Positions 41,262-48,955 of a stretch of DNA of 64,000 bases are shown here, in pieces. Position numbers and translations under genes: made by a program. Origin of the DNA: Seohaeicola_A nanhaiensis. Its GTDB lineage: Bacteria; Pseudomonadota; Alphaproteobacteria; Rhodobacterales; Rhodobacteraceae. Positions within the stretch are counted from its first letter, which is position 1; each line of letters starts with the position of its first letter. The stretch spans positions 620,001-684,000 of the forward strand of contig NZ_JBHSGI010000024.1 of assembly GCF_042654245.1 (NCBI RefSeq). Direction: 5' to 3'. The notes beneath the pieces were generated by a model. The model ran no database searches. It was not told where the DNA came from and worked only from the letters and a program-made list of their open reading frames with translations.

Positions 41262-42374
41262 ATGAATGAGGCCATTGCGCGGACGGGTGTGCTGCGCGCG
41301 TTGGGGGCGATGAGCGGCACCTCGCTGGATGGGGTGGACGCGGCGGTGGTCGAGACCGACGGGATCGGCATTTCCGGTTTCGGGCCAAGCGGTTACAGGA
41401 CATATCTGCCGCAGGAGCGGGCGATCCTGCGGGCCGCGCTGGGGCGCTGGGAGGGGGCCGAGGTCGACCTGGCGGGGGATGTCGTGGATGTTGCGCATTT
41501 CGAGGCGCTGAAGGAGTTCGAGGGGGTCGATATCGTCGGCTTTCACGGCCAGACGCTGGCGCATGATCCGCGGGGGCGCGGCACCCTGCAGGTCGGCGAC
41601 GGGGCCGCGCTGGCCGGGGCGCTGGGGGTGCCGGTGGTCTGGGATTTCCGCAGCGACGACGTGAGGATGGGCGGCGAAGGGGCTCCGCTGGCGCCATTTT
41701 TCCACTTTGCCTGTGCGAAGTGGATGGGGGCGGAGAACCCGCTGTGCTTCCTCAATCTGGGCGGGGTCGGCAATATCACCTGGATCGACCCTGCGCGCAG
41801 CGCGCCGGAGGAACCGGGCGCCTTGTTGGCCTTCGACACCGGCCCGGCGAATGCGCCGGTCAACGATCTGATGATGGCGCGGCGCGGGCTGGAGATGGAT
41901 GAGGGTGGCGCGTTGGCGGCGCAGGGCACGGTGGCGGAAGGGCTCCTCGAAGAGTTTCTGGGCGCGCGGTATTTCGCAAGAATGCCGCCGAAGTCGCTGG
42001 ACCGGAACGATTTTGCCTTTGCCTCGAAGCTGGTCGAGGGCCTGAGCGACGCCGATGCGGCCGCGACCCTGACCGCGATGTGCGCGGCCGCCGTGGCGCG
42101 CGGGATGGAGCATTGCCCGAAGCCGCCGGCGCGGGTGCTGGTTACGGGCGGCGGGCGGCGCAATCCGGTGCTGATGGAGATGCTGGCGGCGGGGCTCGAC
42201 TGTGCGGTGGAGCCGGTCGAGGCGGCGGGGCTGGATGGCGACATGCTGGAGGCGCAGGCCTTCGCCTATCTGGCCGTGCGGGTGGCGCGGGGGATGCCGA
42301 CCTCGTGCCCCGGCACCACGGGGGTGCGGGCGGCGGTGGGCGGCGGCATCGTCTCGGTGCCCGGCGGAGGCTAG
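41262..42374 (+). CDS. anmK: Anhydro-N-acetylmuramic acid kinase
   Basis: The 370-aa enzyme phosphorylates and opens anhMurNAc in cell-wall recycling. It has AMSGTSLDGVDAAVVETDG, CFLNLGGVGNITWID, FDTGPANAPVNDLM and VTGGGRRNPVLM. ATG 41262 has AAAGGA upstream; ATG 41238 is an alternative. It ends with a 4-base convergent overlap with the next gene. Confidence 0.94.
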   Translation: MNEAIARTGVLRALGAMSGTSLDGVDAAVVETDGIGISGFGPSGYRTYLPQERAILRAALGRWEGAEVDLAGDVVDVAHFEALKEFEGVDIVGFHGQTLAHDPRGRGTLQVGDGAALAGALGVPVVWDFRSDDVRMGGEGAPLAPFFHFACAKWMGAENPLCFLNLGGVGNITWIDPARSAPEEPGALLAFDTGPANAPVNDLMMARRGLEMDEGGALAAQGTVAEGLLEEFLGARYFARMPPKSLDRNDFAFASKLVEGLSDADAAATLTAMCAAAVARGMEHCPKPPARVLVTGGGRRNPVLMEMLAAGLDCAVEPVEAAGLDGDMLEAQAFAYLAVRVARGMPTSCPGTTGVRAAVGGGIVSVPGGG

Positions 42375-43186
42375 GGCACGGCGAAGGTCATAGCGGCCCA
42401 GAGGGTTTCCCAGACCGGGGTGTCGGGGTCAAAGGGCGCGCCCTCATTGACCGGGCGCAGGACCACGGCGTCGAGCAGGTAGGCATGGCCGGGGATGAGG
42501 GGCACGCGCACCACGCCCGCGTCATCGGTGCGCAGATAGCTGATGGCGACAGTGCTGTCAGGCGCGCGGTCGAAGATTTCCACCTGGGCCTGCGCGCGGG
42601 GGTGGCCCTGATAGAGCAGGCGGGCGGCGAGACCCTGCGCGGGATCGTCCGTGTAGGGGTTCGTCAGAGCGACGAATTCGGTTTCCATGCCGGCAGGCGC
42701 ATCCGCGCCGGCGCCGTCGCCGACGGCGACCAGCGCCTTGGCGAAGCGGCGGTAGGTTTCGATGAAGCCTGTCTCGGGCAGGCCGCGGTCGCGGTGGGTC
42801 TGGAGCGCGGTGGGGAAATCCTTGTGGGCGGTGAAACCGGCGAAGGTTTCGGGTTTGGTGTATTTCACCGTGGAGGCGCGGGTTTCGTGCAGGATGACCA
42901 GCAGCCCGTCGGCGGGCGCGGTGGTGGCGAGCGCGGGGATGTCACCCATGCGGGGGGTGACGGGCGTTGTGCCGGTGGCGGTGATGAGGTCGAAACGGGC
43001 GGTTTGCGCCGGGAAATAGGCCAGCGCGGCGCCGCGAAAATTCTGTCCGTTGCGCAGGTCGGCGACCAGCGGGGCGCCGCTTTCGACTTGATATTTCTCG
43101 GGTTCCACCCAGAATTCATGCGCGGCGGATTGGGTGGCGGTCTGCACCAGGACAAGGATGGCAGAGGTGAGCAGGGCGCGGCGCAT
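42371..43186 (-). CDS. DUF4198-type periplasmic protein
   Basis: The 271-aa protein has a signal peptide (MRRALLTSAILVLVQTATQSAA) followed at once by HEFWVEPEKYQVESGAPLVADLRNG. The early His-containing HEFW motif after cleavage and the carboxypeptidase-like beta domain at the C-terminus (GVVRVPLIPGHAYLLDAV) fit DUF4198. DUF4198 proteins are often linked with nickel/cobalt uptake. It is divergent from a HupE/UreJ gene with only 22 bp between the starts, so the two are probably co-regulated. Confidence 0.85.
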   Translation of the reverse strand: MRRALLTSAILVLVQTATQSAAHEFWVEPEKYQVESGAPLVADLRNGQNFRGAALAYFPAQTARFDLITATGTTPVTPRMGDIPALATTAPADGLLVILHETRASTVKYTKPETFAGFTAHKDFPTALQTHRDRGLPETGFIETYRRFAKALVAVGDGAGADAPAGMETEFVALTNPYTDDPAQGLAARLLYQGHPRAQAQVEIFDRAPDSTVAISYLRTDDAGVVRVPLIPGHAYLLDAVVLRPVNEGAPFDPDTPVWETLWAAMTFAVP

Positions 43187-43208
43187 GGGGTTCGATCCGT
43201 TGGGACTT

Positions 43209-44330
43209 ATGCGGCTCAAGCTGACGCTGCTGGCGGTGCTGTCAAGTCTGGCGCTGTGGACTGCGCCGCTGTCGGCGCATGAGGTGACGCCGGTGATCGC
43301 CGACCTGACGGTCGAGGGTGGCGCGGCGCGGCTGGATATGCGGATGAACGCCGAGGCCTTTGTGGCGGGGATCGACCTGGGCAGCGTGCTCGACACTGCC
43401 TCGGCCGAGGAGGCGGCGCGCTATGATGCGCTGCGGGCGTTGCCGCCCGGGGCGATGGCGGATGCGGTGCGCGGCTGGGCGGCGGGCTGGCTGGAAGGGA
43501 TCGACCTGCGGGCGGATGGCGCGCCGCTGGCGCCGCGGCTGGAGGAGGTGACGGTGCCGGAGGTGGGGGATGTGGGCTATGCCCGTGCCTCGCATCTGGT
43601 GCTGGGGGCCGATGTTCCGGCGGGGGCGCGGGTGGTGACGCTGGGCTGGCCCGCGGGCGCGGGTCAGCTGGTGCTGCGGCAGATGGGGGTCGAGAACGGG
43701 TTTACCGGGCTGATCGAGGCGGGCGGGACCAGCGGGCCGATCGCGATCGGCGGTGGCGGGGCGACCGGGGCGCTGGGGGCCTTTGCCGAATATATCCCGG
43801 TGGGGTTCGACCATATCCTGCCGAAGGGGCTGGACCATATCCTGTTCGTGCTGGGGCTGTTCTTCCTGTCGACGCGGCTGGGGCCGCTTTTGTGGCAGAT
43901 CAGTGCCTTTACCGTCGCGCATACGATCACGCTGGCGCTGGGGGCGCTGGGGTGGGTCAGCGTTCCGGCGGGGATTGTCGAGCCGCTGATCGCGGCCTCG
44001 ATCACCTATGTGGCGGTGGAGAACGTGCTGACCAGCCGGCTGCACAGTTGGCGGCCGGTGGTGGTGTTCTGCTTTGGACTGCTGCACGGGCTGGGGTTCG
44101 CCAGCGTGCTGGAGGAGTTCGGGCTGCCGCAGGGGCAGTTCATCCCGGCGTTGCTAGGGTTCAACGTGGGTGTCGAGCTGGGGCAGCTGACGGTGATCGC
44201 GCTGGCCTTCCTGGCCGTGGGCTACTGGTTCGGGGGCAAGCCCTGGTACCGGCGCGCGATTGCGGTGCCGGCCTCGCTGGTCATTGCGGCGGTGGGAGCC
44301 TGGTGGTTCGTGGAGCGGGCGTTTCTGTAG
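43209..44330 (+). CDS. HupE/UreJ-family membrane protein with long periplasmic domain
   Basis: The 373-aa protein has a signal peptide (residues 1-25, ending SAHEV) and a ~170-residue periplasmic domain. A C-terminal membrane part of about six helices follows (~residues 195-373), with the HupE/UreJ motif VGFDHILPKGLDHILFVLGL. FTVAHTITLALGAL and FGLLHGLGFASVLEEFGL are also family-typical. Short HupE proteins are Ni/Co permeases; this long form is often annotated simply as HupE/UreJ. Start at ATG 43209. Confidence 0.87.
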   Translation: MRLKLTLLAVLSSLALWTAPLSAHEVTPVIADLTVEGGAARLDMRMNAEAFVAGIDLGSVLDTASAEEAARYDALRALPPGAMADAVRGWAAGWLEGIDLRADGAPLAPRLEEVTVPEVGDVGYARASHLVLGADVPAGARVVTLGWPAGAGQLVLRQMGVENGFTGLIEAGGTSGPIAIGGGGATGALGAFAEYIPVGFDHILPKGLDHILFVLGLFFLSTRLGPLLWQISAFTVAHTITLALGALGWVSVPAGIVEPLIAASITYVAVENVLTSRLHSWRPVVVFCFGLLHGLGFASVLEEFGLPQGQFIPALLGFNVGVELGQLTVIALAFLAVGYWFGGKPWYRRAIAVPASLVIAAVGAWWFVERAFL

Positions 44331-44334
44331 CCGC

Positions 44335-44955
44335 TCAGCCCATCGCGGCGGACAGGCTGCGCAGCGCGGCGAGGGCGTCGTCCTGGCCCCAGATCTCGGC
44401 GCCGATGCCGAAGAAGTCGGTCACGGGGGCGAGGGTGCGGATGGTGTCGAGGCTGAGCGCGCCTTCGGCGACGACCGGCACCTCGATCATCTCGGACCAC
44501 CATTCGAACAGGTCGAAGGGCGCCTGGGTGCCGTCACTGAGGGCGCTGGTGCCGACCGGGCCGAAGGCGACGTAATCGGCGCCGGCTTCGGCGGCGGTCA
44601 TCCCGTCATGGCGCGAGGCGGCGCAGAAGCTGCCGACGATGGCGTCGGGGCCGAGCGTCTTGCGGGCGGCGCGCACCGAGCGGGCGGCGTCGCGCAGGTG
44701 GACGCCGTCGAGCCCAAGGCGCTGCGCCAGCAGGACGTGTTCCGAGATCACCAGGGCGACGTCGCGGGCGTGGGTCACTTCGCGCAGCGCGTCGGCGGCG
44801 CGCAGGATGTCATCCTCGTCGCGGGTGGCGAGGTCGAGACGGACGCAGGCGATCTCGGCCCCGTCGAGGACGCTGGCGAGACGGTCGGGAAATGTGTCCA
44901 GCTCGAAGGCCGGGGGCGTGATCAGGTAAAGCTGCGGGCGATCTTCGGTGCTCAT
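44335..44955 (-). CDS. Thiamine-phosphate-synthase-like protein (ThiE/TenI family)
   Basis: The 206-aa TIM-barrel protein keeps the ThiE frame (PQLYLITPPAFE, DGVHLRDAARSVRAARKTLG, GADYVAFGPVG). It lacks the catalytic-site GQxD and TxTK motifs of active ThiE. It is probably a TenI-like or diverged paralogue. It lies convergent with hupE and divergent from trmJ with a 129-bp gap; no other thi genes are nearby. Confidence 0.78.
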   Translation of the reverse strand: MSTEDRPQLYLITPPAFELDTFPDRLASVLDGAEIACVRLDLATRDEDDILRAADALREVTHARDVALVISEHVLLAQRLGLDGVHLRDAARSVRAARKTLGPDAIVGSFCAASRHDGMTAAEAGADYVAFGPVGTSALSDGTQAPFDLFEWWSEMIEVPVVAEGALSLDTIRTLAPVTDFFGIGAEIWGQDDALAALRSLSAAMG

Positions 44956-45084
44956 GGGTCCGCTCCTGGCGAGGCGTGTCCGCGCCGCTCTAGCCTGTTG
45001 CGCGCGGGCTTGCAAATGCCGCCGCCTTGCCCATCGCCGCCGGGGCCATTAGACGGGGACGGATTTTCCCGGAGACCCCGCGAT

Positions 45085-45825
45085 ATGACCGAGCCCGTGC
45101 CGCCTGTGTTTGTCCTTGTGCGCCCGCAGATGGGCGAGAATATCGGCGCGGCGGCGCGGGCGATGTGGAATTTCGGGCTGGACCGGATGCGGATTGTCGC
45201 GCCACGCGACGGCTGGCCGAACGAGAAGGCCGTCGCGATGGCGAGCGGCGCCGGGCGGCTGTTGGACGAGGCGCAGCTGACCGAGACGATGGCCGAGGCG
45301 GTGGCGGATTGCACGCTGGTGCTGGCGACGACGGCGCGGCCGCGCGGGCTGACCAAGCCGGTGCTGAGCCCGGAGCGGGCGATGGCGCTGGCGGCCGAGC
45401 GGATCGCGGCGGGCGAGAAGGTGGCGGTGGTCTTCGGCCCCGAGCGGGCGGGGCTGGAGAACGAGGAGATCGCGCGGGCGAATGCGATCATCTCGGTCCC
45501 GGTGAACCCGGTGTTCGCCTCGCTGAACCTGGCACAATGCGTGCTGCTGGTGGCCTATGAGTGGATGCGCCGGACCGGCGAGGTGGTGCACGAACTGCGC
45601 GAGCCGGGCGGATCGGAGTGGGCCAATGCCGAAGAGATCGAGAAGCTGGGCGATCATTACGAGGAGCGGATGGCGGCGGCGGGGTTCTTCTTTCCCGACC
45701 ACAAGGCCGAGAGCATGAAGCTGAACCTGCGCAACCTCTGGTCGCGGATGCCGCTGACGCAGGCGGATGTGCGGATGCTGCACGGCGTGCTGCGACAGAT
45801 GGTCCGCTGGAAGGAACGGGGCTGA
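45085..45825 (+). CDS. trmJ: tRNA (cytidine/uridine-2'-O-)-methyltransferase TrmJ
   Basis: The 246-aa SPOUT-class enzyme has the motifs VLVRPQMGENIGAAARAMWNFG, VVFGPERAGLENEEIA and ISVPVNPVFASLNLAQCVLL, which form the trefoil-knot SAM site. It methylates position 32 of tRNAs. The C-terminal extension (HKAESMKLNLRNLWSRM) is family-typical. The ctaA gene follows 63 bp downstream. Confidence 0.92.
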   Translation: MTEPVPPVFVLVRPQMGENIGAAARAMWNFGLDRMRIVAPRDGWPNEKAVAMASGAGRLLDEAQLTETMAEAVADCTLVLATTARPRGLTKPVLSPERAMALAAERIAAGEKVAVVFGPERAGLENEEIARANAIISVPVNPVFASLNLAQCVLLVAYEWMRRTGEVVHELREPGGSEWANAEEIEKLGDHYEERMAAAGFFFPDHKAESMKLNLRNLWSRMPLTQADVRMLHGVLRQMVRWKERG

Positions 45826-45888
45826 GCCGGCTGGACGCCGGCGGCGACGGGCCATAGATATCGCAGGGCAATCAACGTGGAGCCACGC

Positions 45889-47043
45889 ATGAGCGGCAAG
45901 CGCAGCATCTTCGAGGAGGTCCCGGAACAGGGCGCGGCCCGTCCGGTGGCGCAGCCGGGGCTGATCGACAAGGGCCGGGGCGGGGCGCGGCGGGGCATCC
46001 GCGCCTGGCTGATGGTGCTGTTCGCGCTGGTCGTCGCGATGATCGTGGTCGGCGGGCTGACGCGGCTGTCGGACGCGGGGCTGTCGATCACCGAATGGCG
46101 GCCCGTGACGGGCGCGCTGCCGCCGATGAGCGAGGCCGAGTGGCAGTCGGAATTCGACAAATACCAGCAGATCGACCAGTTCCGCATCATGAACGGCTGG
46201 ATGACGCTGGCGGATTTCAAGGAAATTTACTGGTGGGAATGGGGCCACCGCCAGCTGGGCCGGGTGATCGGGCTGGTCTGGGCGCTGGGGTTCTTCGGCT
46301 TTCTGGTGGCGCGGCAGATCCCGGTCGGCTGGACGCTGCGACTGCTGTGGATCGGCGTGCTCGGCGGGGCGCAGGGCGCGATCGGCTGGTGGATGGTCTC
46401 TTCGGGCGTCACGCAGGGCGAGGGCATCACCTCGGTCAAGAGTTACCGGCTGATGGTGCATCTGGGGCTGGCCTTTGCCATTCTTGGGTTCATCGCATGG
46501 TATGTCTTCCTGCTGGGCCGGCCCGAGCGCGAGCTGATGCAGGCGCGGCGCGCCAAGGAGGCGCGGCTGTTCGGGCTGGCGACGGGGTGGATGCATTTCG
46601 CCTTTCTGCAGATCCTGATCGGCGCGCTGGTGGCCGGGATCGATGCCGGGCGCAGCTATAACGACTGGCCGACGATGGGCGGGCAGTGGTTCCCGCCGAA
46701 TGCCTTCCCGGTGACGCCGCTGTGGCTGAATTTCCTGGAGAGCCCGGGCCTCGTGCAGTTCATTCACCGGGTGGTGGCCTATGGGCTGTTCGCCTTTGCC
46801 ATCTTTGCTTGGACGCGGGGCCGGCGCAGCGCCCATGCGGCGACGCGGTTCGCCTTCAACGCGGCGCTGGCGGCGACCTGCGTGCAGGTGCTGCTGGGCA
46901 TCGTGACGGTCTTGCAGGGCGCGACGCTGCATGTGGCGATCACCCATCAGCTGATGGCGGTGGTGGTTTTCGTGCTGATCCTTCGCGCGCGGTATCTCGC
47001 GGCCTATCCCAAGGCTGTTTCGATCAGAGGAGTGGCGCGATGA
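45889..47043 (+). CDS. ctaA: Heme A synthase (COX15/CtaA type)
   Basis: The 384-aa inner-membrane enzyme oxidises heme O to heme A for cytochrome c oxidase. It has about eight helices, GGLTRLSDAGLSITEWRPVTG after the first helix, the heme-ligand histidines in EWGHRQLGR and FIHRVVAYG, and ITHQLMAV near the end. ATG 45889 has TGGAG upstream. Its stop overlaps the start of the M32 carboxypeptidase gene by ATGA. Confidence 0.94.
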   Translation: MSGKRSIFEEVPEQGAARPVAQPGLIDKGRGGARRGIRAWLMVLFALVVAMIVVGGLTRLSDAGLSITEWRPVTGALPPMSEAEWQSEFDKYQQIDQFRIMNGWMTLADFKEIYWWEWGHRQLGRVIGLVWALGFFGFLVARQIPVGWTLRLLWIGVLGGAQGAIGWWMVSSGVTQGEGITSVKSYRLMVHLGLAFAILGFIAWYVFLLGRPERELMQARRAKEARLFGLATGWMHFAFLQILIGALVAGIDAGRSYNDWPTMGGQWFPPNAFPVTPLWLNFLESPGLVQFIHRVVAYGLFAFAIFAWTRGRRSAHAATRFAFNAALAATCVQVLLGIVTVLQGATLHVAITHQLMAVVVFVLILRARYLAAYPKAVSIRGVAR

Positions 47044-48502
47044 GCGCATACGAGGAGTTGATGGCGTTCCAGCGCGACACCTGCGCGCTGGCGCAAGTCT
47101 CGGGGCGCCTGCACTGGGACATGGAGACGACCATGCCCAAAGGTGCGGCGGCGCAGCGCGGGGCCGAGGTGGCCGCCATCGAAGGCGTGCTGCACGCGCG
47201 GCGCACGGCGCCCGAGATCGGTGACTGGCTGGCGCGGGCCGAGGCGCCCGATGCGGCGGGACAGGCGCAGCTGCGCGAGATCCGGCGCGACTGGGAGCGC
47301 AACAACAAGGTGCCGGCGCGGCTGGCGCGGGCCATCGCGCAGGCGACCTCGGAGGCGCATGGCGTCTGGGCGACGGCGCGGGCGGATGAGGATGTGGCGG
47401 CCTTCCTGCCGGTGCTGGAGCAGATCGTCGCGCTGAAGCGCGAGGAGGGGCAGGCGCTGGCGGCGGGCGGCGACGTCTATGACGCGATGGTGGCTGATTA
47501 CGAGCCGGGCATGACCGGGGGCGAGATCGCCGCGCTGTTCGATGCGATGCGGCCGCGGCTGGTGGCTTTGCGCGCGGCGGTGCTGGAGCGGCCCGCACCG
47601 AAGGGGGTGCAGGGCGCCTTTGACGAGGCCGCGCAGATGCGTCTGGCGGGCAAGCTGGCCGAGACCTTTGGATACGATCTGCACCGGGGCCGGGTGGACA
47701 AGGCGGTGCATCCCTTCTCGTCCGGGTCGGGGTCGGATGTGCGGATCACCACGCGGACCAATCCGCTGGATCCGTTCAACTGCATCTATTCGACGATCCA
47801 CGAGGTGGGGCACGCGAGCTACGAGCAGGGGATCGACCCCGCCTATGCGCTGACGCCGCTGGGGCAGGGCGTGTCGATGGGCGTGCACGAGAGCCAGAGC
47901 CGCATCTACGAGAACCAGCTGGGGCGCAGCCGCGCCTTTACCGGCTGGCTGTTCGGCGAGATGACGGAGGTGTTCGGCGATTTCGGGATTGCGGATGCGG
48001 ATGAATTCTATGCCGCGGTGAACCGGGTGAACCGGGGCTATATCCGCACCGAGGCGGATGAGGTGCAATACAACCTGCACATCATGCTGCGCTTCGATCT
48101 GGAGCGCGCGCTGATGGCGGGCGATCTGCAGGTGGGCGATCTGGAAGCGGCCTGGAACGACCGGTTCGCCGCCGACTTCGGCTATAACGTCGACAAGCCC
48201 TCGCATGGCTGCCTGCAGGATGTGCACTGGTCGGCGGGGCTGTTCGGCTATTTCCCGACCTACAGCCTGGGCATGCCGGGTGTCTGTATCAGCGGCTTCG
48301 GGCGGAGGTGCCGGGGCTGGACGGGCAGCTGGCACAGGGCGACACCGGCGGCGCCACCACCTGGCTGCGCGAGAGCCTGCAACGCTTCGGCGGGCTTTAC
48401 ACCCCGCGCGAGGTGATCGAGCGGGCGAGTGGCGGGCCGGTGAGCGAAAGCGCGCTGCTGGATTATCTCGAGGCGAAGTTCGGCGCGCTCTATGCGCTTT
48501 GA
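47040..48502 (+). pseudogene. M32-family carboxypeptidase, frameshifted near the 3' end
   Basis: The first ~411 codons encode a clear M32 (Taq-type) metallocarboxypeptidase with the HExxH site TIHEVGHASYEQG, GVHESQSRIYENQLGRSRAF and HWSAGLFGYFPTYSLG. After Gly411 (codon 48270-48272) the expected family sequence NVYAGCLYQ is broken. The reading frame runs off to a stop at 48416, while the correct C-terminus (GCLYQ...LESLQ-like to EAKFGALYAL) continues in another frame from 48275 to a TGA at 48500-48502. The pattern fits loss of 7 bases. It may be a true pseudogene, a strain-specific change or a sequencing error. The 459-aa product as read would lack the last conserved ~75 residues. Confidence 0.85.
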
Positions 48503-48955
48503 GCGGGCGCGATGCTTTTGCATGGGCGTTTCCGAGCCGCCGCGCGACATTCGCGGGGCGGCGGCAACATGCCCATTGTGTTTGCCCGGCCCATGGCCTT
48601 ATGTAAAGGAACGGTGACACCGTGTGTCCGCACACGAACCGACCGATATTCTCTTTTTCGGACCCCCTGCGCACAACGCGCCGACAGGCTTCGGAATTGC
48701 TGATTTGGCCCTGAAAAGGGTCAGTGAACTACCTTCGTCGCAACGAAAAGGCGAAGGATCGTATGGGCATTCCGGGGTGATCCCGGTCTGTCGGAGAAGA
48801 ACCGCGATGACGCGCGCGAGAGTACTGATCTGTCAGTCAGGAAGGCCAGAGGGCCTGCCCTGTGACGCCGCGTTTCAAGTCGCCCTCATCAGACACATCC
48901 TGCACCGCCCGGCCCCGCCAGGGGATGGGCGGCAGCGTTTGTGCATCAAGGAAAA
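48503..48955 (+). promoter_or_regulatory. Long structured 5' leader of rne
   Basis: The ~450 bp before the RNase E gene hold no supported gene. A GC-rich hairpin lies at 48522-48576 (outer ATGGGC/GCCCAT, inner GCCGCC/GGCGGC) and may end the upstream transcript. A second hairpin CCTTCG/CGAAGG is at 48732-48757. Long 5' leaders that RNase E itself cleaves are known for rne in other bacteria, so autoregulation is plausible here. Confidence 0.5.
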
